Positions 19,270 to 27,608 of a stretch of 27,608 bases of DNA are shown here, in pieces. Origin of the DNA: Tubiluchus corallicola (Eukaryota; Priapulida; Priapulimorpha; Priapulimorphida; Tubiluchidae); NCBI GenBank assembly GCA_030141605.1, contig JAQGDQ010001729.1, forward strand, positions 1-27,608, written 5' to 3'. The notes below the pieces were generated by a model. It was given only the letters and a program-made list of their open reading frames with translations. It was not told where the DNA came from and ran no database searches. Within the stretch, counting starts at the first letter, position 1, and each line of letters begins with the position of its first letter. The translations under genes were made by a program, and so were the position numbers.

Positions 19270-19600
19270 TTTCTTAGAAATACAGGGTGACCCAAAACTG
19301 CTGATATTCATAGAGAGAAATGGGCTTCATGCTCATTTTTGCAGCACCTTCTGCAGTGTTAAGAGTTTCTAAGATTGATAGGAAATTTAATGAGATTGCC
19401 AGAAACAGAAAGATTAACATTAAACAAGGAATTACCAAATGACCTCCAGGCAAAACTGAAAAAACCTGAATATCAGTATTATTATTATTATATCCATAGC
19501 CAGCACCACCCTCGGCCCGTATAACTTCTCTACATCTCAGCCGTATAACTTTTGCAAAAAACGGTCGAAAAATGGCCATTTTTGGAGGTTTTTCACCCCC
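19270..19600. other. Intron sequence with possible transposon end motif
   Basis: ATACAGGGTGACCCAAAACT near 19280 resembles a CAGGGTG(T/A)CCCAAAA end seen in various invertebrate DNA transposons, but I find no matching inverted copy. A minus-strand ORF of 101 residues (19274-19579) spans it with no recognisable domain. A C run (CCCCCCCCC) lies at about 19597-19605. Confidence 0.25.
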
Positions 19601-19895
19601 CCCCTTCCTCCCGGTGGGCCCAATTCGAAAAATAAACCATCAATGGCACGACACTAGATCGAGACCTTTCGTTTGATATATAGATCGCCGCAAATGATGC
19701 CCTCGTCCGGGCTGTAGCCTCGAATCTTTTATATATATATATATATATAAAGCCCATACCAAGAATATTAATATATAGATTATAATTTTTATTTTTAAAA
19801 ACTATGTACAGAATACATTTCCTCTATTTGTAGGGTGATATGTTTAAAATTTCTAAAAGCATTTACAACGTATTAAACCTATTCACACGCACACA

Positions 19896-19927
<32 letters not shown>

Positions 19928-20178
19928 CACACATATAATTCAGAATCCAACACATGAGACAGAATGAACGACAACGATCACATACAATAGACATAGTTAC
20001 AAATTATAATCCAACATTACATACATAATAAAAGATAACGAACATATTTTAATACTTAGTAACAAAAATTTACACAATAATTACACAAATTTACACAAAA
20101 AGTTACACAATAACAACAATTATAATAAACATAATTACCAATTGTAATGTAAATTCACATAATATTAAGAATTAATAA
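19601..20178. repeat. Intron with AT and CA/CG dinucleotide tracts
   Basis: An (AT)n tract lies at about 19730-19749, and a mixed CACG/CA tract at about 19884-19934 (CACGCACGCACG then CACACACA). The remainder is A-rich with repeated TTACACAAT-type motifs. No coding sequence. Confidence 0.8.
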
Positions 20179-20328
20179 AGACTTACAACAGATGAAGCCA
20201 TACTTAACAACAGCATCACAGGAGTTTTAGCTGCAGACAGGAAACAGTGGGATGCTGTGATGAAGACTCACAATGTCAGCAATAGTTGTTTAGAACAACA
20301 GAAGAAGAAGAAGAAGAAGAATTTCTAG
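20179..20328 (+). pseudogene. Coding remnant with LAADRxxW motif, copy 2
   Basis: The frame reads TTDEAILNNSITGVLAADRK then QWDAVMKTHNVSNSCLEQQ, followed by a Lys run from a (GAA)n tract and a stop at 20326. It resembles 6167-6268 (LAADRSEWNALINGN). Both end in a stop shortly after, consistent with the C-terminal end of the same mobile-element ORF. No start, splice site or catalytic motif is evident. Confidence 0.4.
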
Positions 20329-20659
20329 ACCTCTAGATTTCTTGACTCAAGTTCAAACTGTTTTCTTTCTTCGTAAGGTGTCCATTTATTTTTCACACCT
20401 GTTTGACAAATTCTCAGACACGTAAAAGAAATTTTGGACAGTGATCTGTATTAACATCACCAATTTTCTATGTTAACAATGTTTAAAGCAAAACCAGACC
20501 CAATCTTAAACTGGAGGTCAAAATATTCTGCTTTTTAATTTATGGAATGGAAACATATTGTTTTTTCAAAAATGACTTACGTCAAAGAATTATTACCACA
20601 CAAACACATTTCACGTTCGCGCCACTAGTTCTTCTCTGTTACATACATTTCATCATTCC

Positions 20660-20740
20660 CTAGTGAGGCGGGCACTAACACCTGTATTTCGGAAATGCAT
20701 TGCACGAAAAAGGTGCTGTACCTCTCAATTAAGATGTGTT
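20660..20740. repeat. Dispersed repeat copy matching 17545-17620
   Basis: GCACTAACACCTGTAT and AAGGTGCTGTACCTCT match the repeat at 17545-17620 in the same orientation. This argues that the 102-residue minus-strand ORF across 20625-20933 is not a gene. Confidence 0.5.
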
Positions 20741-22330
20741 TGCTTGTGATGTCTTCCTTTAATGCGTATGAGTTTTGCTGCCATGCAGGAATGTATGAAA
20801 TACACATGCTTTTGTATGCGTAGCATGTACTACAATTCGTACATACTTGTAAATGAAAGTCTAGACAATCTAGGCTTACAAGAACTGTGGAAAGACTTTT
20901 CCGCTTCTGACAATATTTGACCAAATTGACCATTTAGGACAACCACTTTCCTCTGTTAATTCTCCAAAATAAAAGTTAGCGTGACAGTTTAACTTGGTCA
21001 CCTGATATTTTTTGCATTTTCTGAACTTCTTTCTAATTCATTTCTTTTCTCTTTTTCTCTCTCTACTATTTTATCTTAACTACTCCCTGTTTTTCTATAA
21101 TTCTCTCTCTTGTAAATTAAGTCATTTTTTTCACTTTTCATGGTGGTTTTACAAGCTTTGCTTCTTGACCACCATGCAGCATCTATTTCTTGTTGACAAA
21201 CTATTATGTAGTTTAGTAACTATGTTAGCACACTTCTGTTAAATTCTTGTAATTATATTTGGAATTTTTTCTCTAACTATATCATGCTATAGTATACTAA
21301 TGTAGTTCTGTTACAATTATTGCAACTATATTTCATTTTCTAGTTATAGGGCATAATAGTTAAAGATAATAATGCAAATTGTAATGTAAAAATACATGCT
21401 GAAGTGATAATAAATTACAAAATTGCATTATCCATGGTTTTGCATACTCGGGTCATAGATACATTATTATCATACTTCAAGCTCATTTTCATATTAGTGT
21501 GAGACAGAGGTTAATTGTTATAGAATGCCCTAGAGTGCAGAATTGATAGCATTCAGTCGTCTGGAGTTTAGCTTTAAAAAAACCTGTTTGTTGAAGTGAA
21601 GCGACTTTAGTTTGCCCTGCGGCTAATAGGGGCGCTGTACATTGTCTGCTGGCGTCGAGTTGGAAAAGTCGAAGTGATGTTTGACAATGTGGAGAGAAAG
21701 AGAAGACAGAAGAGGAACTTGTGAGGAGGAAAGAGGGTGGATCAGGAGAGTAAGCTCTGGTCACGTGACCAACTTGTGCACATGTGGTTGTGTGGTTTTT
21801 CTGGAATCTTTGTTGCCAGCTGTAATTTTTTGTCATGAGTGAGTGAAGAATGCATAGAAATGTTTCACTGATTAACTCTCACGTCTAGCCGCTGAAGAGC
21901 TAATTAAAAAGATTTAGGATGAATAATTAGTTAGGTAATCATTTAGTGATAGAGTTGCAATCACAAAAATTAGTAACTAGACTAATAAATGTAATTCGAA
22001 ATGTATTCACTCCCTTTCAACTTTTAAAAAACCGTCAGAAAAGAAATATTTCAAAAGTATTGAGAGTAACACAGTTTGATAATGGTAATAACCTGCATTC
22101 TTTTTCCATCTTAATAATCTTAATAAAACGTGACTATGCTGAACAGGTTACTGAACACTTTATAATCATGATCACAGTTTTTCTTAGTTCTCGCTCCATT
22201 TCATCTTTCATTCACTACTCCCCCCCCACTTTTTTAAGATTTCCACGTACAGTTTGGCCTGTCAAGCCATGCTTTTATGCTCAAACTGTATGCAAATTAT
22301 TCTGTAATGAAATTTGCACATGTATATGCT
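20741..22330. other. CELSR intron, no gene recognised
   Basis: AT-rich intron DNA. It holds GCTAATAGGGGCGCTGTA at about 21622, a perfect 14-bp palindrome TGGTCACGTGACCA (21758-21771), and several ORFs of 75-131 codons without protein-like composition or splice sites. Confidence 0.5.
21758..21771. promoter_or_regulatory. Palindromic E-box (GTCACGTGAC)
   Basis: TGGTCACGTGACCA is a perfect 14-bp palindrome containing GTCACGTGAC. That sequence matches the CLEAR/extended E-box bound by TFEB/MITF-type bHLH-zip factors. It is intronic. Function is inferred from the motif only. Confidence 0.3.
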
Positions 22331-22450
22331 GCATTTTGTAATTTCTGGATAATACTGCATTTATTTATATTTACTTTAATGGATAATTATCTGTATTTTA
22401 ATGATAATTGCAATGTGGAAATGAATAAACTCTTGATCTCTTGATATAAA
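22331..22450 (+). mobile_element. Candidate retroposon 3' end with CTTGAT tail
   Basis: AT-rich sequence ends GTGGAAATGAATAAACTCTT and a short GATCTCTTGATA tail. This is the AATAAA-plus-short-tail layout seen at 302-340, 5632-5658 and (minus) 7335-7375. The repeat tail is only two units, so the call is tentative. Confidence 0.3.
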
Positions 22451-22659
22451 TACGGTCTAAAGTCCTGCTTACTTCTGGAAGTCTGTAAAACTAGAATGTA
22501 GCGCTTATCGGCATTCCTACTTAGTGTACACAGTGTGGTGGTACCAGTACTCATCTCATTTAGGCTAATGCTCTAAGCTGTTGAGTTCCTGGGCTCACAG
22601 ATATTCCATTATTATCATATCGTTGCATCCTCCCTCGATGTGGTGAACAGCCAGAATCG

Positions 22660-22770
22660 GCATGTCGAATGAAATTACCGAGAGCATCATTGATTGCATC
22701 TGGATGCTGCTCAACTTCGTTCTCCAGGCACACGCTGTTACCATTGAGCTATTACTCTCTCCAAAGATGG
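22660..22770 (-). mobile_element. tRNA-like head (A-box only), minus strand
   Basis: The minus strand reads AGTAATAGCTCAATGGTAAC, with a perfect A-box TAGCTCAATGG, followed by CGTGTGCCTGGAGAACGAAG. The expected B-box is degenerate (GAGAACGAAGTTGAG). It may be a decayed SINE head. Confidence 0.3.
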
Positions 22771-23041
22771 TTGAAATGATAACTAAAGGTTTAAAGTTTG
22801 TAGGGGAGCCCCTTTAAGAAAGGACGTCTCTTTTTAGTGCCTCTTCCTGAAGCGTGTAACAAGATTAACTAATCAATTCACTTATTTCACTCACTAACTA
22901 ATTTTATAAAGGTGGCAGCATATGTACCGTAAACACCTTTTTATGTGGTATTCTGCAGGACTTGTGGCACCACCCATTGAGCATAAAAAGAAATATTTTG
23001 AGGCTTACAACCATGTAATCACAATTATGTAATTGATTGGC

Positions 23042-23716
23042 TGTACAATTATTGCTGATTGTAATAAACAATAAGCATTAATAACCACTGTACATACTGC
23101 ATAAGGTTTCCCACGTTAAAAGGATTACATAATAATAAAATCTGTTCTTCCATTCTACAATTATTGCTGATTATAATAAATATTAAAACGTTTGTGATCA
23201 CTGTAACCTCTAAGTGTGTGTTCTCCATTTGTTAATAATACATACTGCATAAGGTTTCCCACGTTAAAAGGATTACATAATAATAAAATCTATTCTTCCA
23301 TTCTACAATTATTGCTGATTATAATAAATATTAAAACGTTTGTGATCACTGTAACCTCTAAGTGTGTGTTCTCCATTTGTTAATATTACATACTGCATAA
23401 GGTTTCCCACGTTAAAAGGATTACATAATAATAAAATCTATTCTTCCATTCTACAATTATTGCTGATTATAATAAATATTAAAACGTTTGTGATCACTGT
23501 AACCTCTAAGTGTGTGTTCTCCATTTGTTAATATTACATACTGCATAAGGTTTCCCACGTTAAAAGGATTACATAATAATAAAATCTATTCTTCCATTCT
23601 ACAATTATTGCTGATTATAATAAATATTAAAACGTTTGTGATCACTGTAACCTCTAAGTGTGTGTTCTCCATTTGTTAATAATACATACTGCATAAGGTT
23701 TCCCTGGTTTAAAGGA
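23042..23716. repeat. 148-bp satellite-like array, 4.5 near-identical copies
   Basis: GCATAAGGTTTCCCACGTTA recurs at 23099, 23247, 23395 and 23543, and in altered form at 23691, each exactly 148 bp apart. Units also share ACAATTATTGCTGATTATAA and TTTGTGATCACTGTAACCTC. Differences between inner copies are only a few bases, so amplification is recent. It lies in the CELSR intron between the two visible exons. Confidence 0.95.
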
Positions 23717-24190
23717 TTACATAATAGTAGCTGTTGATTATAAACTCAGTAGGAGAGATGATTTAGTGGAGCGATGATCCACTTAAAAAGAGAACCCCTC
23801 ATTGTTTGGGCAGCTTTTCCGCGTTGAGATTTGGAAGTTGATAAGTTTAACTTGTTCACTGACTCGTGAAAATGATTGCTATGCTGGGTAAAGATCTCAC
23901 AGCTTTAGGCTCTTGAGTTTATAGATAGTTTAGACTGCACAGAGCCAAGTATTTGCTCACAAGTAGATTTGTAATTAAAGGTGCTTACCTATTTGGGTTT
24001 TTAAAGCACAAGAAAACCTCCTACTTACGTAAAGCTTAAAAAGGGTGTCTCAAAATTTTCTACCACTTACATACTACCTTTTCGATGGCTTGCATCGGCC
24101 ATAATGCTGTCTAAAATGTGTAAATTTAAACTCCTAAAATGTCTAAATCTAAAAGCGAGGTCCAGCAAAGCCAGATAAAAATGTTCTCAC
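23717..24190. other. CELSR intron, no feature recognised
   Basis: AT-rich intron sequence without tandem structure or a plausible exon. Confidence 0.45.
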
Positions 24191-24194
24191 CACC

Positions 24195-24345
24195 TGATGC
24201 TGCATAGCTATCCCAGTGTGCACCACTGATTCACCAAAAACACATCCCAGCGTGCACCACTGATTCACCAAAAACACATTATAGATCTTACTGACAGTAC
24301 AAAGTAATGCAAATGCTCTGATTATTTTATACCGCTTACTCATTG
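24195..24345 (-). repeat. Dispersed repeat R4, minus-strand copy, with 36-bp internal duplication
   Basis: It matches 11150-11262 on the opposite strand. Inside it, the GTGCACCACTGATTCACCAA block is duplicated in tandem (about 24208-24243 and 24244-24279), which the other copy lacks. The 96-residue minus-strand ORF over this area has no recognised domain. Confidence 0.55.
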
Positions 24346-24624
24346 ACTTTTTGCATACAGGACTTGCGTCGACAATAACGCTGTATAAAACCTGTACATT
24401 TAATCTCCAGCGATGACCATTAGGCGCAGCCGTTCTCACAATAAATCATTTGAAACATTCCATCTAAACATAATGAAGAATTATACCAAAAAATTTCAAT
24501 AAACAAAAGATCAATTATAATTTAGCAGTTTTGCACTACAGCGTTGTAGTAATTTATAACTAATTAACGATTTAACTAACTAATTTTTAAACTAATTAAA
24601 GAATCAACTTTACTTTATTAGACC

Positions 24625-24790
24625 CAAATCATGAGCAATTCTGGACACACGACGACAATATCTTGTTAACTCTTTATAACACGTGTTGAGATAATAAAAT
24701 TCGGTTGACCACTGAACCCAGATCACACTGACCATGTGACCATGAACCCTTGACCATGTGATTAGGCCTAAAGTCGCCACAATGTAAAGA
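24625..24790 (-). repeat. Dispersed repeat R3, minus-strand copy
   Basis: It matches 12720-12885 in opposite orientation (landmarks CAAATCATGAGCAATT, ACGACAATATCTTGTTAAC, GTGATTAGGCC). GACCATGTGA-type motifs are repeated three times here. Confidence 0.6.
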
Positions 24791-24978
24791 AAGCTGAGTT
24801 CAAGAGGAGGAAAATATGCCAAATATTCGTCACATTACCTCTTTTACAATAGTTGTAATAGATTTTTACAATTTCTTGTTCTATTAGCTCTACACCTCTT
24901 GTAATAATGTTTTATATTTGACATGATCAGATCAGTGGGCTGTTGTTTATTGTTTGTTTGTTTGTTTATTTATTTTAG

Positions 24979-25104
24979 GGCAAGAAAAGGCCTATCATTG
25001 CAACACTGAAGTTAATCTGTGTTATTCAAGTCCCTGTAAGAACAATGGTACCTGTGTGAGGAAAGAAGGGGGATACACCTGTCTGTGTCTACCTGGATTC
25101 TCAG
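24979..25104 (+). CDS. Flamingo/CELSR-type cadherin exon: end of EGF 1 and most of EGF 2
   Basis: A 126-bp exon, phase 1 at both ends, lies between TTTGTTTATTTATTTTAG and the donor CAG|GTAAGT. Its first two bases complete the Gly codon opened at 18948. It then reads QEKAYHCNTEVNLCYSSPC, then KNNGTCVRKEGGYTCLCLPG and FSG. YHC supplies the sixth cysteine of EGF 1. The next five cysteines (NLC, SPC, GTC, YTC, LC) start EGF 2, whose last cysteine must be in the next exon, beyond the window. NLCYSSPC and REGGYTC-like text matches the second EGF of CELSR proteins. The symmetric 1-1 phase means the exon can be skipped without changing frame, although that would break the disulfide pattern. The acceptor's pyrimidine tract is interrupted by G (GTTT repeats). 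Confidence 0.92.
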
Positions 25105-26290
25105 GTAAGTTTTAATTAGTCTGTTTACTTACCTGTTTTTACCTGGATTTTCAGTTAAGTTTTAATTAGTCTGGTTACTTACCTGTCTTTACCTGGATTC
25201 TCAGTTAAGTTTTAATTAGTCTGTTTACTTACCTGTCTTTACCTGGATTCTCAGTTAAGTTTTAATTAGTCTGTTTACTTACCTGTTTTTACCTGGATTC
25301 TCAGTTAAGTTTTAATTAGTCTGTTTACTTACCTCTTTTTACCTGGATTCTCAGTTAAGTTTTAATTAGTCTGTTTACTTACCTGTTTTTACCTGGATTC
25401 TCAGTTAAGTTTTAATTAGTCTGTTTACTTACCTGTTTTTACCTGGATTCTCAGTTAAGTTTTAATTAGTCTGTTTACTTACCTGTTTTTACCTGGATTC
25501 TCAGTTAAGTTTTAATTAGTCTGTTTACTTACCTGTTTTACCTGGATTCTCAGTTAAGTTTTAATTAGTCTGTTTACTTACCTGTTTTTACCTGGATTCT
25601 CAGTTAAGTTTTAATTAGTCTGTTTACTTACCTGTTTTTACCTGGATTCTCAGTTAAGTTTTAATTAGTCTGTTTACTTACCTGTTTTACCTGGATTCTC
25701 AGTTAAGTTTTAATTAGTCTGTTTACTTACCTGTTTTTACCTGGATTCTCAGTTAAGTTTTAATTAGTCTGTTTACTTACCTGTTTTTACCTGGATTCTC
25801 AGTTAAGTTTTAATTAGTCTGTTTACTTACCTGTTTTTACCTGGATTCTCAGTTAAGTTTTAATTAGTCTGGTTACTTACCTGTCTTTACCTGGATTCTC
25901 AGTTAAGTTTTAATTAGTCTGGTTACTTACCTGTTTTTACCTGAATTCTCAGTTAAATTTTAATTAGTCTGTTTACTTACCTGTCTTTACCTGGATTTTC
26001 AGTTAAGTTTTAATTAGTCTGGTTACTTACCTGTTTTTACCTGAATTCTCAGTTAAATTTTAATTAGTCTGGTTACTTACCTGTCTTTACCTGGATTCTC
26101 ACTTAAGTTTTAATTAGTCTGGTTACTTACCTGTCTTTACCTGGATTCTCAGTTAAGTTTTAATTAGTCTGGTTACTTACCTGTCTTTACCTGGATTCTC
26201 TGTTAAGTTTTAATTAGTCTGGTTACTTACCTGTCTTTACCTGGATTCTCAGGTAGGTTTTAATTAGTCTGGTTACTTACCTGTCTTTAC
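25089..26290 (+). repeat. 50-bp array of the exon/intron junction, 24 copies
   Basis: The unit is the last 14 bp of the exon (ACCTGGATTCTCAG) plus the first part of the intron (TTAAGTTTTAATTAGTCTG, TTTACTTACCTG, TTTTT). Copy 1 is the real junction with CAG|GTAAGT. Copies 2-23 have lost the donor GT, mostly as CAGTTAAGT. Copy 24 reads CAGGTAGG (GT at 26253). Almost every copy contains ACTTACCTG, the reverse complement of the intact donor; one has ACTTACCTC (near 25327). A T/G variant (CTGTTTACTT versus CTGGTTACTT) and a TTTTT/TCTTT variant are clustered toward the array ends. Confidence 0.97.
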
Positions 26291-26692
26291 AAGCTAGCAG
26301 TTTGTAAGTGAAGCATAGGTCTGGGCTGAAATTAGATCTATGATCTAAGAACCATAGAGCAAGCACTGTACACCTGCCAGCTAGCACAAATAAAGCATAG
26401 GTCTGGGCTGAAATTAGATCTATGGTCTAAGAACCATAGAGCAAGCACTGTATACCTACCGACTGACAACTTGTAAGTGAAGCATAGATCTGGGCTGAAA
26501 TTAGATCTATGGTCTAAGAACCATAGAGCAAGCACTGCACACCTACCGGCTGGCAGTTTGTAAGTGAAGCATATGTCCGGGCTGAAATTAGATCTATGGT
26601 CTAAGAACCATAGAGCAAGCACTGTACACCTACCGGCTGACAACTTGTAAGTGAAGCATAGATCTGGGCTGAAATTAGATCTATGGTCTAAG
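26291..26692. repeat. 87-bp minisatellite, five copies
   Basis: GGGCTGAAATTAGATCTATG recurs at about 26323, 26405, 26492, 26579 and 26666. The spacing is 87 bp except for one unit shortened to 82. Units also share CTAAGAACCATAGAGCAAGC and TTGTAAGTGAAGCATA. It directly abuts the 50-bp array. Since 87 bp is 29 codons, the minus strand gives a repetitive 101-residue ORF that is not a gene. Confidence 0.95.
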
Positions 26693-26939
26693 GAAATTTA
26701 CTTGAGTGAATTACTGGATTCCCACCCTTGCCACTTAGCTACCATTACTGTAATTGAAACATCAATATAACATGGTGTAATAGCAGCAGTATAGTTACTT
26801 GGTTCAAATCTAAACTGCGTCCTTCTTTACAAGAAGTAAAAAATGTGATTTTTGCAAATTATGGTCGACAAAGTGACAAACTCCTCAAAATGTTTATTTT
26901 AAGAAAACAGAACATTGTTATGTGATGGATCTTATTGGG

Positions 26940-27205
26940 TCGTGATCTTCGTCATCATCATCATCATCGTCATTATCATCATCATCATTATCATCACCAT
27001 CTTCATTGTCATCATCATTATCATCATTGTCGTTGTCGTCGTCATTATCATCATCATCGTCGTCACTTGCATCAGCACCACCAGCACCACAAATATCATC
27101 GTCACTTTCATGACCATCTCCATTATCGTCTTCATCATCATCGTTGTCGTCATCATCATCATCGTCACTGCCATCCACATCATCGTAATCATCACAGCAG
27201 GACAT
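26940..27205. repeat. Imperfect (ATC/GTC)n trinucleotide tract
   Basis: A 265-bp stretch of CAT/CGT/CAC triplets with scattered interruptions lies in the CELSR intron. It produces His-, Ile/Val- and Asp-rich ORFs on both strands that are artefacts. Confidence 0.9.
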
Positions 27206-27608
27206 CCTCCTAATCGTCATCGTCAGCATCATCACCTTTTTTGTTCTTTTTTATTTTCTTCTTTGTTATCATTAACATCATCGTTGCCATTTTCATCAAC
27301 CATCGCTAACATCATCGGCATCACTGTCGTCATCGCCATCACTACTGTCAACAACAACACCTCCCATACTCGCCATAATCATCACAGACACAAAATCAAC
27401 AGTATCAGCGTCTAATAAAACTAAATTTAATACGAATCAAACTCACCTAATCTGATCTGATCCTTTTTAATCCGGTTTAATCCATTCCAATATAATTTCT
27501 TTCATTCGTATTTAATTTTAACCCATTTAATTCTAATCCGTTTCTCTGCTACGTGTTTCCCATGCTCAGTCAATCACTTTAAAATACTTCTACCTTCTTA
27601 AACAAACA
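27206..27608. other. CELSR intron, no feature recognised
   Basis: A pyrimidine- and CATC-rich decay zone to about 27400, then AT-rich sequence with loosely repeated TTTAATCC motifs (27465-27540). The next CELSR exon is not reached. Confidence 0.45.

Noticed and set aside
20625-20933. Minus-strand 102-codon ORF with several cysteines
   Set aside because: Part overlaps a dispersed repeat also present at 17545-17620, the composition matches no domain, and no splice signals stand out.
21946-22341. Plus-strand 131-codon ORF
   Set aside because: AT-rich intron sequence; no recognised motif and no flanking splice sites of matching phase.
25089-26290. An array of U1 snRNA genes or pseudogenes
   Set aside because: Only the 9-nt donor-pairing sequence matches; no U1 stem-loops, Sm site or promoter elements. 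The match arises as the complement of the donor.
25089-26290. CRISPR array
   Set aside because: There are no unique spacers between the repeats; units are contiguous and the sequence is eukaryotic intron.
26338-26643. Minus-strand 101-codon ORF with repeated LDHRSNFSPD
   Set aside because: Reading of the 87-bp minisatellite (29 codons per unit); no splice or start context.
26915-27415. ORFs of 87-166 codons on both strands (His, Ile/Val or Asp rich)
   Set aside because: Product of an ATC/GTC trinucleotide tract.

Overview
The window is AT-rich, repeat-laden eukaryotic nuclear DNA from an animal. The firm evidence is two exons with canonical GT/AG splice sites on the + strand, at 18421-18948 and 24979-25104. 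Both are phase 1 at each end. They encode the juxta-cadherin region, the first EGF repeat and most of the second EGF repeat of a Flamingo/Starry night/CELSR-type atypical (seven-pass, adhesion-GPCR) cadherin. The remaining sequence is intronic or intergenic. The very long introns, tRNA-derived SINE relics, MITEs and heavy minisatellite load fit a marine invertebrate; mollusc, annelid, brachiopod or amphioxus would all fit, and I cannot decide between them from the sequence.

Region by region. 1-2520: pentanucleotide arrays attached to retroposon-like 3' ends, a 26-bp minisatellite, and a hAT-like MITE fragment fused to a CT tract. 2520-5100: AT-rich dispersed repeats, a 28-bp array, a convincing minus-strand exon of an unidentified gene (3459-3752) and a weaker plus-strand exon candidate (4933-5035). 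5100-9490: retroposon tails, a piggyBac-type MITE with TTAA duplication (6858-7290), a tRNA-derived SINE with a GAGAT tail, and a complete hAT-type MITE with terminal inverted repeats and an 8-bp target duplication (8866-9479). 9490-18420: dispersed repeats and five tandem arrays, one holding four G-quadruplex-capable C/G tracts. 18421-27608: the CELSR exons and their introns, including a near-perfect 148-bp satellite.

The most unusual structure is at the CELSR exon/intron junctions. In both visible introns the 3' end of the exon together with its 5' splice site has been tandemly amplified into the intron. In the first intron the four extra donors are intact (CAG|GTAAG). In the second, the roughly 50-bp unit occurs 24 times. 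The true donor keeps GT, 22 copies have lost it (mostly CAGTTAAGT), and nearly every copy carries ACTTACCTG. That 9-mer equals the 5' end of U1 snRNA that recognises donors and is a perfect complement of this exon's own donor. This could be neutral minisatellite growth, or it could influence splicing of the CELSR transcript.
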